From the NCBI GenBank assembly GCA_009781425.1, contig WQYC01000011.1:1-64000 (forward strand): a DNA stretch of 64,000 nt, written 5' to 3'. This DNA is from Oscillospiraceae bacterium (lineage in GTDB: Bacteria > Bacillota > Clostridia > Oscillospirales > Ruminococcaceae). The notes beneath the pieces are model-generated. The model was not told the DNA's origin and made no database searches. It was given only the letters and a program-made list of their open reading frames with translations. Both the position numbers and the translations under genes were made by a program. This document shows, piece after piece, positions 31,795-40,786 of this stretch (within the stretch, counting starts at the first letter, position 1; each line of letters opens with the position of its first letter).

Positions 31795-34700
31795 GATACG
31801 CCTCCAAGAACCCTCTCGCCGTCCTCAGTGGTTCTTCACCCTTTACAAGCTTTACACTAACCTTATATTTCCCCGTAAAGTCAAGCGAAACCCGCTCGCC
31901 CATTGCGGCGACAGCGCGGCTCACGCTCTCCATGTCGGGCTTATCATTAAGGATTTTCAAGACTGCACCGTCTTGCAGTATTTCTTTGATTCCCGCCTCG
32001 CCCGCCAAGTTGCGCACCTGCGCGGCTTCAATCAGCCCGACTACAGACGCAGGCGGCTCGCCGTAGCGGTCGATTAACTCATCGGTAACATCAAGCGCGT
32101 CCTCGTTATTGCGGATTTCCGCGATTCGCTTATAGCACCAAATCCTCTGCGCCGCACTTGAAATATAATTCTCGGGGATAAAGGCGTCCATTTTCACATC
32201 GATTAACGCTTCTTCGCGAATTGGCGATTCCTCACCCTTCTGCTCGGCAACTGCTTGATTGAGCAGCTGCAAGTACATATCATAGCCCACCGCGCTCAAA
32301 TGCCCCGACTGCCGCGCGCCGAGGATTGAACCTGCGCCCCGTATTTCTAAGTCGCGCATTGCAATATTAAAGCCCGAGCCGAACTGCGTGAACTCGCGAA
32401 TCGCGTTTAATCTTTTTGTGCTTATTTCGGTCAGCACTTTCCCGCGCTTAAACGTGAAATAAGCATACGCGCGTTTGTTCGTCCGTCCAACGCGCCCGCG
32501 AAGCTGATGCAATTGCGCGAGTCCCATGTGGTCGGCGTTTTCAATAATAAGCGTGTTGACGTTCGGGACATCAACGCCTGTTTCAATGAGCGTAGTGCAA
32601 ACAAGTACGTCAATCTCGCCGTCTAAGAGCTTGCGCCAGACCTCGAGTAGCTCGTCCTCGTTCAGCTTGCCGTGTGCTATGCCGATTTTAGCTTCGGGGC
32701 AAACCGAATGAATTTTCGCCGCGCAGTCTAAAATCGTCTCAATGCGGTTATGAATATAATAAACTTGACCGTTTCGGCGCAGTTCCTTGTTAATAGCCTG
32801 CGCGACAACGCCGAGGTCATGCTCGATTACATAAGTCGTCACGGGCTGTCTGTCCTGTGGCGGTGAGTTAATTACGCTCATGTCGCGGATTCCGCTCATA
32901 GCCATATTGAGCGTCCGCGGAATCGGCGTGGCTGACAGCGTCAGCACATCTACGCCGCTGAACGCTTCCTTGAATTTTTCCTTGTGATTAACGCCGAAAC
33001 GCTGTTCTTCGTCGATAATTACAAGCCCTAAGTTGCGGAATTCAACATCGCTTTGCACTATTCTGTGCGTGCCTATTACAAGGTCAACTATGCCTTTTTT
33101 AAGCTTTTCGAGAATCTGCCGTATTTCCTTCGCGCTCCTAAAGCGTGAGAGTAGTTCTATGTTTATCGGAAAGCCGCTCATGCGCTTGATTGCAGTTTGA
33201 TAATGCTGCCACGCAAGCACTGTCGTCGGGCAGAGCAAGGCGCATTGCCGCCCGTCCATAACGCACTTGAACGCGCCGCGAAGCGCGACTTCTGTTTTCC
33301 CGAAGCCCACGTCGCCGCAGAGCAGTCTGTCCATCGGCTTCGCAGTCTGCATATCGGCTTTGATTTCCCGGGTACAGCGGAGCTGGTCGTCGGTTTCGAT
33401 ATAGCTGAAATGCTCCTCGAACTGCACCTGCTCGCTGTTATCGCGCGGGAACTTATGCCCCGTGCTTTTAAGACGCTTTGAATACAGCGCGATTAACTCC
33501 TCCGCAAGCTCGTCCGCGGCGGCTTTTGCTTTTGCTTTGGTTTTAGCCCATGTGTCCGAGTGAAGCTTGTTCAGCTTCAGCGACACGCTGTCGGTATTGC
33601 CGATATAGCGCGAAATCATGTCAAGCTGCGTGACGGGAACATAAAGCACGTCTGTTCCTGCGTATTTAATTTTGATGTAGTCCTTGCTGACCTCTTCGCT
33701 CGTAAGCTTCGTTACGCCCTCGAAGATTCCTATGCCGTAATTCTGATGAACTACGTAATCGCCTGCGTTTATGTCGGTGAGACTGCGGATTTCTTCGCCG
33801 CGGCGTTTCTTCTTTTTCGGACGGTGAATTATTTCGGGCGATTGATAATCGCCCCTACCGGAAGACTTCGCCAAGCTTAACATAACGCACTTCGCGTCGG
33901 CGTAATCGTAGCCTGCGCCAACAGTCCCCGCAAGAACATACGCGCGCTTCGCGTAGATTTTCTTAGGGTCAACCGAGAAGTCAACAGGAAAGCCGTCGTC
34001 CTTTAAGTCCTGTGCCAACGTCCGCGCGGCTTTTTCAGTTCCCGCGAAGACAACGACAGCGTAGCCTTTCTTGAAATATTCCGTAAGCTCCGAGCAGAGA
34101 AGCTTATATTCGCCGCTCCAGCTTGAAAGCTGATTCGCGCGGACGCTTAGAATTTCAGCTAACTGCAATCCGCCGCCCCGCATGAACGTATCGAAATAGG
34201 CGCGGATTTTACTCTGCGAGATTTCCTTGAACTCGCCGCGCGTAAGCATGAATTTGTCTTTTCTTTTTATGCTGCCGTTTTCGACTGCGATTTTCAAGTC
34301 TTCCTCATGCCGAATCGAAGCCGCGCGATAGCTTTCCGCGCAGTTGACGCTTTCTAAAACTATGCAATTCTCTGCATAGTCGAATAATGATGACGTAGGG
34401 GCGCGCATTGCGCGTCCGTCAGCGAGGTGGTTTTCAAAACACGGCGCAATCTGTATCGGGCGGACAGGGTCGTCCGCCCCTACGCGCCGTTGCGTTTCTT
34501 TATCGAAAAAGCCTATATTGTCCGCCGTATCGCCCCAAAACTCAATGCGCACGGGGCTTTCGTTATTAGGCGCGAAGATGTCAACAATCGCGCCGCGCAC
34601 CGAAAACTGCGCGACTCCCTCAACCATATCGCACCTTGAAAAGCCCATGCTTACAAGCTTTTCTTTTAAGTCTTCTAAGTTTATTTCATCGCCCTGCTTG

Positions 34701-35176
34701 ATTGAAACAGTCTGCGCTTTTAAGTCTTCGGGCGAAATTGTCAGCTGCCCTGCGGCTTCAGGCGTGGCGATGATTATTTTAGGTTTATTGCTCAAAACGT
34801 GCAATCTTCTGTATTCGTATTCTTTTGAGCCCGTTTCAAAAGTGCCTAAGTTCAGGTCTTTTGCGGGGTAGACAAGTGAAGTTTGCGCATTCGTGAAGGT
34901 GTTTATATCCTCGGAAAGGCGCATTGCTTCGCTTTCGGTTTCGGTTAACACCAGTAGGGGACGGCGTCCTCGACGTCCCGTAGATTTTGCATTTTCGATT
35001 TCATTTAACGGGACGTCGAGGACGCCGTCCCCTACAGCCAACGCCGCTAAAAAATGCGCCTTGTGAATGTGCGAAAGCCCCGTTGCCAATGTAGGCAGGG
35101 GGTTATCACTGTTAATATTACGAGCTAAGTGCCGGAATTCCGGCACTTGCTCGGCTACGTTGCGGAAAAAAGTCAT
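31781..35176 (-). CDS. mfd: transcription-repair coupling factor Mfd
   Basis: This 1131-residue protein dislodges stalled RNA polymerase and recruits UvrA. UvrB-like N-terminal module, RNA polymerase interaction domain (Y-V-V-H-Q-N-Y-G-I-G-I-F-E-G-V), a RecG-like translocase with Walker A (C-G-D-V-G-F-G-K-T-E), the DEEQ box (D-E-E-Q-R-F-G-V) and C-terminal TRCF domain are in order. The N-terminal third carries three GTAGGG-type inserts kept in frame. The last codons contain a promoter for the next gene. Confidence 0.96.
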   Translation of the reverse strand: MTFFRNVAEQVPEFRHLARNINSDNPLPTLATGLSHIHKAHFLAALAVGDGVLDVPLNEIENAKSTGRRGRRPLLVLTETESEAMRLSEDINTFTNAQTSLVYPAKDLNLGTFETGSKEYEYRRLHVLSNKPKIIIATPEAAGQLTISPEDLKAQTVSIKQGDEINLEDLKEKLVSMGFSRCDMVEGVAQFSVRGAIVDIFAPNNESPVRIEFWGDTADNIGFFDKETQRRVGADDPVRPIQIAPCFENHLADGRAMRAPTSSLFDYAENCIVLESVNCAESYRAASIRHEEDLKIAVENGSIKRKDKFMLTRGEFKEISQSKIRAYFDTFMRGGGLQLAEILSVRANQLSSWSGEYKLLCSELTEYFKKGYAVVVFAGTEKAARTLAQDLKDDGFPVDFSVDPKKIYAKRAYVLAGTVGAGYDYADAKCVMLSLAKSSGRGDYQSPEIIHRPKKKKRRGEEIRSLTDINAGDYVVHQNYGIGIFEGVTKLTSEEVSKDYIKIKYAGTDVLYVPVTQLDMISRYIGNTDSVSLKLNKLHSDTWAKTKAKAKAAADELAEELIALYSKRLKSTGHKFPRDNSEQVQFEEHFSYIETDDQLRCTREIKADMQTAKPMDRLLCGDVGFGKTEVALRGAFKCVMDGRQCALLCPTTVLAWQHYQTAIKRMSGFPINIELLSRFRSAKEIRQILEKLKKGIVDLVIGTHRIVQSDVEFRNLGLVIIDEEQRFGVNHKEKFKEAFSGVDVLTLSATPIPRTLNMAMSGIRDMSVINSPPQDRQPVTTYVIEHDLGVVAQAINKELRRNGQVYYIHNRIETILDCAAKIHSVCPEAKIGIAHGKLNEDELLEVWRKLLDGEIDVLVCTTLIETGVDVPNVNTLIIENADHMGLAQLHQLRGRVGRTNKRAYAYFTFKRGKVLTEISTKRLNAIREFTQFGSGFNIAMRDLEIRGAGSILGARQSGHLSAVGYDMYLQLLNQAVAEQKGEESPIREEALIDVKMDAFIPENYISSAAQRIWCYKRIAEIRNNEDALDVTDELIDRYGEPPASVVGLIEAAQVRNLAGEAGIKEILQDGAVLKILNDKPDMESVSRAVAAMGERVSLDFTGKYKVSVKLVKGEEPLRTARGFLEAYLDKG
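33836..33857. repeat. GTAGGG-type palindrome inside mfd (single)
   Basis: GGGCGATTGATAATCGCCCC then TAC. It is read on the minus strand as G-R-G-D-Y-Q-S-P, just before the RNA polymerase interaction domain. Confidence 0.75.
34395..34483. repeat. composite GTAGGG element inside mfd, first
   Basis: It starts GTAGGGGCGCG and ends GTCCGCCCCTAC, about 89 bp. It consists of two palindromes with a middle of about 40 bp. It is wholly in the mfd frame. Confidence 0.8.
34954..35034. repeat. composite 81-bp GTAGGG element inside mfd, second
   Basis: It starts GTAGGGGACGG and ends GCCGTCCCCTAC; the two ends are near-perfect inverses (GTAGGGGACGGCGTCCTCGA). Its length of 81 bp (3 x 27) keeps the mfd frame. 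The encoded peptide starts V-G-D-G-V-L-D-V-P and ends G-R-R-G-R-R-P. Confidence 0.85.
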
Positions 35177-35184
35177 GTTAAATT

Positions 35185-35790
35185 TTATGTTACCCTTCTG
35201 TCCTGTCCGTATTCAATCAAGCGGACAATGACGGGAATAAGCACAAGATTGAGCCCGAGCTCTACAAGGAAGTTAATGCCGACCATGCTGAAGAAGATGA
35301 AGGTCGTGCTGCTTTCTATTCCGCCTGCCCACTCGGAAATAAGCGGCAGGAAAAATAAATACGAGCCGACAATGAAAACACCTGTGTTTACAATCGGGCA
35401 GATTATGCCCGCGCACGCCGCCGCGACTGTCTTGCTTTTGCTTGCGAGCAGCTTGTAAACGAAGCCTGCCGCTGTCCCTGCGAGCAAGCCCTTGGCGAGG
35501 ACGACTAAGATTGTTCCCGGTGCGTTGAAGACTAAAAACAGATTCGCGTCGCCCGAGATTAAGACAGCCGCTCCGAAAGCAAGCCCGAGCCACGCGCCCG
35601 CGTGCACGCCGATGATTGCCGCGCCGACTGTTATCGGAAGTAAAACGAGCGAAATAGTAAATGCGGGGAACATAGGTCTCATTGCGATTGCAATGATTTG
35701 CAGTATGACGACGATTGCCGTCAGTACGCCGAGCTGTACAAGCATGAGCGTACGTTTCTGAATCGCTCTGCTGTTTTCTTTGTTTGCCAT
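35185..35790 (-). CDS. ECF transporter S component, possibly for pantothenate
   Basis: The protein has about 201 residues and roughly six membrane segments. ATG at 35788-35790 has AAAGGA upstream. The pattern L-T-A-I-V-V-I-L-Q-I-I-A, a Pro-rich loop, G-V-H-A-G-A-W-L-G-L-A-F-G and conserved Asn/Gly in the C-terminal half fit ECF S components (PanT/RibU class). It is next to coaX, the pantothenate kinase, so pantothenate is the best guess for its substrate. The ligand is not provable from sequence alone. Confidence 0.8.
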   Translation of the reverse strand: MANKENSRAIQKRTLMLVQLGVLTAIVVILQIIAIAMRPMFPAFTISLVLLPITVGAAIIGVHAGAWLGLAFGAAVLISGDANLFLVFNAPGTILVVLAKGLLAGTAAGFVYKLLASKSKTVAAACAGIICPIVNTGVFIVGSYLFFLPLISEWAGGIESSTTFIFFSMVGINFLVELGLNLVLIPVIVRLIEYGQDRRVT

Positions 35791-35818
35791 GTTTGGTTCC
35801 TTTCTTGCTGTCGCCCCA

Positions 35819-36595
35819 TTAAGGGTGCAACGCGTTTTTTTTATGTATAATTCGCAGTCCCTGTGAAACAAGGTGCGGATTAACCTCGAAGCTTCGCTCA
35901 CAATACGGCTTTATTACCGCGGCGTTCCCGCCTGTCGCAACGACTGAGCAGTTTTCGCCGATTTCTTTCTCAAAGCGAGCGATTAAACCGTCTAACATAC
36001 AGCCCACGCCGTTCAACACGCCCGAGCGGATACAGTCAACCGTGTTCGTGCCGATAATGCTTTGGACAGCAGTATCAGAGCCGACGAGCGGAAGCGCGGC
36101 TGTCCCTTCTGCCATAACCTCAAAGCTGAGCTTTACACCCGGCGAAAGCGTCCCGCCAATTAGCGCGCCGGTTTTGTCAAGAGCCATTACTTTTATAATA
36201 GTCCCCATGTCTATAACTATGCAGGGCATTGCATATAATTCCTTCGCCGCCACCGCGCCGCAGGCAAGGTCCCCGCCAAGGCTCGAAGGGTCGTCGATTT
36301 TAATGTTCAGCCCTGTTTTTACCCCGGGCTCAATCAGCAAGGCTTTAAGCCCGAACAAGTCCTCGACAGCCGCTTTAATCTGCGTGGTAACAGGCGGCAC
36401 AACAGAGGAAATAATCACGCCTTTTACGCAGTCCCGGTCAACGCCGCGCAGCTTGAAAATATCCATGAGCGTAATAGCATACTGGTCAGCCATGCGCGCG
36501 GAATCAGTGTTTATACGCGCCTCAAAGACAGGGCAGTCGCCGTCAAAAACCGTAAAAACCGTATTAGTATTCCCAGCGTCAACAGTTAAAAGCAT
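35819..36595 (-). CDS. coaX: type III pantothenate kinase CoaX
   Basis: The protein has 258 residues. The ATPase-fold N-terminus M-L-L-T-V-D-A-G-N-T-N-T-V-F, the catalytic region (M-A-D-Q-Y-A, then V-I-S-S-V-V-P-P), and motif D-M-G-T-I-I-K-V-M-A are characteristic of CoaX, which phosphorylates pantothenate in the first step of CoA synthesis. GAAAGGCAG lies upstream of the start. It is 28 bp upstream of the ECF S component on the same strand, so they are probably co-transcribed. Confidence 0.93.
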   Translation of the reverse strand: MLLTVDAGNTNTVFTVFDGDCPVFEARINTDSARMADQYAITLMDIFKLRGVDRDCVKGVIISSVVPPVTTQIKAAVEDLFGLKALLIEPGVKTGLNIKIDDPSSLGGDLACGAVAAKELYAMPCIVIDMGTIIKVMALDKTGALIGGTLSPGVKLSFEVMAEGTAALPLVGSDTAVQSIIGTNTVDCIRSGVLNGVGCMLDGLIARFEKEIGENCSVVATGGNAAVIKPYCERSFEVNPHLVSQGLRIIHKKNALHP

Positions 36596-36613
36596 ATATT
36601 CTGCCTTTCAGAG

Positions 36614-36656
36614 TTAATTAATTGTACATTGTACATTGTCAATTGTTAATTGTCAA
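36614..36656. repeat. heptamer tandem array between coaX and the yfhO-like gene
   Basis: TTAATTAATTGTACATTGT then CATTGTCAATTGTTAATTGTCA. The TGA stop of the yfhO-like gene is its right edge. Confidence 0.8.
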
Positions 36657-39600
36657 AGCGTGCCCGGTCCGAACGGCGGCGTAAAGTTAAAGCCGTCATC
36701 GTCTTCTTGCGGGACGCTGAGGACATCGTCCCCTACAGCGGATTCGCTTTCATCAATTGCGAAGTCCTCTTCCTCGGCGAATTCATCGAAAGTTCCCTCG
36801 AACTGCGATTCTTCCGTTACAGTGAACTCAAACTCCTCGAAAACCTCGTCGTAATTCCAAGGCGGAGGAGTGTGAAGGGAGGGTTCAGACGGGACGCTGA
36901 GGACATCGTCCCCTACATTAGGTTCTTCTTCTGGCACAAGGAAATCCTCAAGCTCCTCTTCAAGCGAGAAGAGCGGCTCTGCCTGCGCTTCAGCGACTAC
37001 GGGCTGTGCGTCTTCTATCGGCGTGACCTCGGTGATTTCAAATTCTTCTTCATACGAGTCTGATATATCGCCCGAGAAGGACTGCTCAAGCTCCTCGCGT
37101 TCCTGCATTAGCTCTAACTCTAACGCCCTTCTGCGCGCCGCGAAGTCAATCTCTCCCATAGTAGGCGGCGGGGGCGCGGGTTCGTCTTCCGGTAAGCTAA
37201 GGTCGATTTCGGGCATACTTAAATCGTCAAGCTCTATGTCGGGCTCTTGCGGGACGTCGAGGACGTCGTCCCCTACAACGGGAAGCATATTAATTTCGGG
37301 CGGGACTAAGTCGTCAAGCTCGATGTCGGGCTCTTCCTGCGGTTCAACGTCAAGCGTTACCTCCGGCACAGGCAGGAAGCCGTCGTCTATTTCGATGTCG
37401 GGTTCATTCCCCTCTGTGGAGGGGTGCCCGAAGGGCGGGGTGGTTTCAAATTCATCTTCTTCAAGCGGGACGCTGAGGACATCGTCCCCTACGTCGGGTT
37501 CTTCTTCTTGCGGGACGACAGGGTCGTCGTCCCCTACATCGGGTTCAGCGTTTATTTCCGCGAAGTCAGCCGCTATGCTTTCAAAGGCTTCATCACTGCC
37601 TAAAATCAGTTCTTCCTGTGGTTCTTCTTCAATTGTCAATTGTCCATTGTCAATTGTTAATTGTTCGTCGTCTTCCGCGAAGAAGGATTTCGGCATGAAA
37701 GAAGCAGGTTCGGGCTCCGGCTCGAGCACGGGCTCAGACGGAATCTCCCCGAAGAAGTCGTCGAGTTCGGGTTCGGGTGTAGGGGCAGACGACTCTGTCT
37801 GCCCGTCATCAAGCAGTTCTATTTGCGGGACGCCGAGGACGTCGTCCCCTACATTAGATTCTTCCGCTATTTCAAATTCAAACTCGTCAAAGTCTTCAAT
37901 CGTGAGCTGTTCATTGTCTTCTTCGTCTTGCTCCTCGTCTTCTGCTCTTGTTTTCTTCGTCTTTGTATAAATCACGCAAAGAATTATGAAGATAATCAAG
38001 CCGCCGCCCGAAAGGAACAGCGCAATCGGATAGCCCACAGCCGAGTATTTCATTTCAATTACGTGCGTCCCTGCAGGGAGCTGAATCCCAATTAGCGAGC
38101 CGAGAACCGTAACGGGCTTGATTTCCCGCCCGTCAATCGTAATCGTCCAGCCGGGCTCAGCAGGAATCGTAGTGAGCAGTAACCTTTCGGTATCAGCGAA
38201 AACGTCGATTCTTAGGTTATTTGCCGAGCGCATAGTAACAGCAGTCTGCGAATTGAGTGCGTGCAAGGAGTTAATCGCCGCGCCGTAAAGCTCGCTGTCC
38301 ATATAAGCGAACTGCGCGGTTTTATAATACAAATCCTCTCTGTGAAGCGTTAGCGTTACTGTGAACAGCTCGCCCGCGCTGAATTCGCCGAGGTTCATAA
38401 TGCAGTAGTCGTCGTATTCAAAGTAGCTCCCGCGCCAGTCGTTGTGAACAACTGCGCCTTCCTCGTCTATGCGCTGAACCAAGACGCTCGCGCGTCTTTC
38501 GTGCGCCGTCGGTAGCCACATGAACACCGCGCCGTCAGCCTCTGCGGTTATGTTGTAATGAATCTTCGAGCTTTCAAAGGGTGTGCCTGTCGCGTGATAG
38601 GAGACGTGCCCGTCGGTTGTCCCGCCCTCTGTGATATTCTCGACAGTCTTTTCGATGTTTTCCGCGCCGATAGTTCTGATATATTCAACCACTCTCGGCT
38701 CGCCGAGCATAGTTGAAAGCAGGCGGTTCTGCCGTCTGAAAAGGTGAACATCGTCAGTCGGGTATTCATCAAGATTCAAGGTCATCAGCCTTGTGTCTGT
38801 AAGATAGGCAATCGGCAACGCGGTTTCGTTGTGTGTAATCGTCAGCACGCCGTCAGCGAGGGGCTGTCCGTAGCTATAGCTGCTGTGCGACATGATATAA
38901 CGCACGCCGAATAAGTCATTAACAAGCGGCGTTGCGCCGCTGTAGCGCGTGTAATGCCCGCGCGAGGTCAGCCCGAGCTTGCCGAGCAGGTTAACAGGTG
39001 CTTCGTTAAAGGTACTCGCGCTGTGCGAAAAGCCGTACATACCAAGAGCAATCGGGTCATTCACCATGCGGTGGAAGTCCTTTTCAATGCGATAAAAGCC
39101 GTCGTCAGCCTCTTTAATTTCATTTACCGCTTCCCTCATCGGAATCACGAAATCCGTGTAGGTAGCGCGGTCAGAATAAGATATATCCTCGTCCTGCTTA
39201 TTTAAGCTCGTGTGCGTATTATAGAAAAGCTCTAACGCGACCACCACGCCGACTGTAACAGCGAGCGCGGTTTTCCCGAAGCGCTTGTTCTTGTTGCAGA
39301 GCAGAATGATTGTCAGAACTACTATGATTAACAGCGCGGGAATGACTACAGTTGCGTTGTCGAACAACTCACGTCCGCCGTTGCCGAGCGTCGCGTCAAA
39401 GGTATCGCGGCTCTCAAACAGCACTAAAAGCCCGAAGATTCCGAGCGCGGACATTCCAATCGTGCGCCGCGAGAACTGCCGAAGCTTCTCGAAAACCTCC
39501 GCGCCCCACGTTATAAGCAAAAACGAAAGCATAAAGCTGTAGCGGTAAGGGAGCCAGTTTGGAACTTGAAAACCGTGCATAACAGTGTCAACCGGCGTAT

Positions 39601-40786
39601 AATACATACTCAGAATCAGAACTAATGCTAAAACCGCGCCCACTGCTCTTTTTCTGACGGAAATTACTTTTTCTTTTCCTGCAAAGAAGAACAAAGGCAG
39701 AAGAATCAGCACTAATGTTCCGCTGTAAATCGCTGGCAGGCTTTCGTTGCGGACAGTATCGTAAGTATTCGGGAAGACCTTACGCGCAAGGTCAGCAAGA
39801 ATGAAGTTCGTCTGCCCGAAGAAGTCGGTGTTAAGCTCGCCGCCGGGCGTCATGAAGGGCGAGGTGAAGTCGGATTTTCCAAGCTGCAGCGAGCTGTAAA
39901 CCGGAATAAGTATAAAGCTCGCCATAAGCACGGCAGTCGCCGCGGAAATAGCGAACAAGCCTATTTTCATAAACACTGCGCCGACGTCGGGATTGCTGTT
40001 AACAAGCGTGCCGTCCTGCTCTGAGTAACGCGAGGAAATCAAGAAGCAGATGAAATACAACGCCGTGAAAATCCCGAGCATATACCCGATATAGAAGCAG
40101 GTCACAAAGCTGTAAAACAGCGCAATTATAAGCAGTCTGTACCGTCCGTGCTTGACTAAAGCTTCAACGCCGTAAATCACAAGCGGCAAGGCTAAAACGC
40201 CGTCAAGCCACATAGGGTTCATCGTCTGCACGATTACGTAAGCACAAAGCGCGTACATCATCGAGAAGACAACCGCAGTCCCTGCGCTGTAATTCCTTCC
40301 CCGCTTGAGATAAACCGCCATACAAACTCCGATAGTGCCGACCTTTGCAATCAGCATGGTTAAAATGCCCTCGGTTATGTATTCGCGCGGAAACAGCCAG
40401 ACAAGAAGATTAAAAGGACTCGCTAAGTAGTAGCCGAAAATACCTAAGAATTCACCCGAAAGGCTTCTGCTCCAGGAATAGAAAAGGCTCTGACCGCCTG
40501 CAAAAACATCGTGCATATAATCGAAGTAATAGACATACTGCCCGTTTAAATCAAGCGCAAGCACCGAAGCCTCGCCGAACGGATAAACCTTGAACAGCGC
40601 GTAAGAAACAAACAGAATCACAGCCGGCAAAAAGAACGCCGCTAAATAAAACGGGTTCTCCTTAAACAGCCACTTCAGCGGGTTTACTTTATTTTTCATC
40701 GGCTTTATACCGTCCTCGTTATCGGAAACAAGGACGCTCCCTTTCTCGTTAAACAGCCATTTTTGCTTTTGATTCTCACTGTTCAT
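36653..40786 (-). CDS. YfhO-family membrane glycosyltransferase-like protein with long acidic tail
   Basis: This protein of about 1377 residues has a GT-C-like N-terminal part with about 13 membrane segments (to residue 490), an extracytoplasmic domain and a further membrane segment near 935-960. It pairs with the GT2 gene upstream, as in csbB-yfhO, which glycosylates wall polymers. About 400 residues after the last membrane segment are acidic (E/D/P-rich), very unusual for YfhO. They hold six 9-residue GTAGGG inserts (V-G-D-D-V-L-S-V-P type) and one heptamer-array insert (D-E-Q-L-T-I-D-N-G-Q-L-T). ATG at 40784-40786 is preferred over TTG at 40795. The stop is in a repeat. Confidence 0.82.
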   Translation of the reverse strand: MNSENQKQKWLFNEKGSVLVSDNEDGIKPMKNKVNPLKWLFKENPFYLAAFFLPAVILFVSYALFKVYPFGEASVLALDLNGQYVYYFDYMHDVFAGGQSLFYSWSRSLSGEFLGIFGYYLASPFNLLVWLFPREYITEGILTMLIAKVGTIGVCMAVYLKRGRNYSAGTAVVFSMMYALCAYVIVQTMNPMWLDGVLALPLVIYGVEALVKHGRYRLLIIALFYSFVTCFYIGYMLGIFTALYFICFLISSRYSEQDGTLVNSNPDVGAVFMKIGLFAISAATAVLMASFILIPVYSSLQLGKSDFTSPFMTPGGELNTDFFGQTNFILADLARKVFPNTYDTVRNESLPAIYSGTLVLILLPLFFFAGKEKVISVRKRAVGAVLALVLILSMYYTPVDTVMHGFQVPNWLPYRYSFMLSFLLITWGAEVFEKLRQFSRRTIGMSALGIFGLLVLFESRDTFDATLGNGGRELFDNATVVIPALLIIVVLTIILLCNKNKRFGKTALAVTVGVVVALELFYNTHTSLNKQDEDISYSDRATYTDFVIPMREAVNEIKEADDGFYRIEKDFHRMVNDPIALGMYGFSHSASTFNEAPVNLLGKLGLTSRGHYTRYSGATPLVNDLFGVRYIMSHSSYSYGQPLADGVLTITHNETALPIAYLTDTRLMTLNLDEYPTDDVHLFRRQNRLLSTMLGEPRVVEYIRTIGAENIEKTVENITEGGTTDGHVSYHATGTPFESSKIHYNITAEADGAVFMWLPTAHERRASVLVQRIDEEGAVVHNDWRGSYFEYDDYCIMNLGEFSAGELFTVTLTLHREDLYYKTAQFAYMDSELYGAAINSLHALNSQTAVTMRSANNLRIDVFADTERLLLTTIPAEPGWTITIDGREIKPVTVLGSLIGIQLPAGTHVIEMKYSAVGYPIALFLSGGGLIIFIILCVIYTKTKKTRAEDEEQDEEDNEQLTIEDFDEFEFEIAEESNVGDDVLGVPQIELLDDGQTESSAPTPEPELDDFFGEIPSEPVLEPEPEPASFMPKSFFAEDDEQLTIDNGQLTIEEEPQEELILGSDEAFESIAADFAEINAEPDVGDDDPVVPQEEEPDVGDDVLSVPLEEDEFETTPPFGHPSTEGNEPDIEIDDGFLPVPEVTLDVEPQEEPDIELDDLVPPEINMLPVVGDDVLDVPQEPDIELDDLSMPEIDLSLPEDEPAPPPPTMGEIDFAARRRALELELMQEREELEQSFSGDISDSYEEEFEITEVTPIEDAQPVVAEAQAEPLFSLEEELEDFLVPEEEPNVGDDVLSVPSEPSLHTPPPWNYDEVFEEFEFTVTEESQFEGTFDEFAEEEDFAIDESESAVGDDVLSVPQEDDDGFNFTPPFGPGTL
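36711..37852. repeat. cluster of GTAGGG palindromes inside the yfhO-like acidic tail
   Basis: Copies at 36711-36736, 36891-36916, 37251-37276, 37467-37492, 37512-37537 and 37827-37852 each read GGGACG..CGTCCCCTAC, 26 bp. A further copy in opposite orientation starts GTAGGGGCAG at 37779 and with the last makes a composite unit. All keep the frame. The internal bases (CTGAGGACAT or CGAGGACGT) vary in pairs that keep the palindrome. Confidence 0.88.
37630..37667. repeat. in-frame heptamer array inside the yfhO-like gene
   Basis: CAATTGTCAATTGTCCATTG then TCAATTGTTAATTGTTCG. On the coding strand three heptamers make 21 bases, so the array is read as a 7-residue periodic peptide (D-E-Q-L-T-I-D, N-G-Q-L-T-I-E). 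Confidence 0.85.

Noticed and set aside
37023-37970. 315-codon Ser-rich open frame on the plus strand
   Set aside because: It is the antisense of the acidic tail of the yfhO-like protein, in which Glu codons become Ser-type codons.
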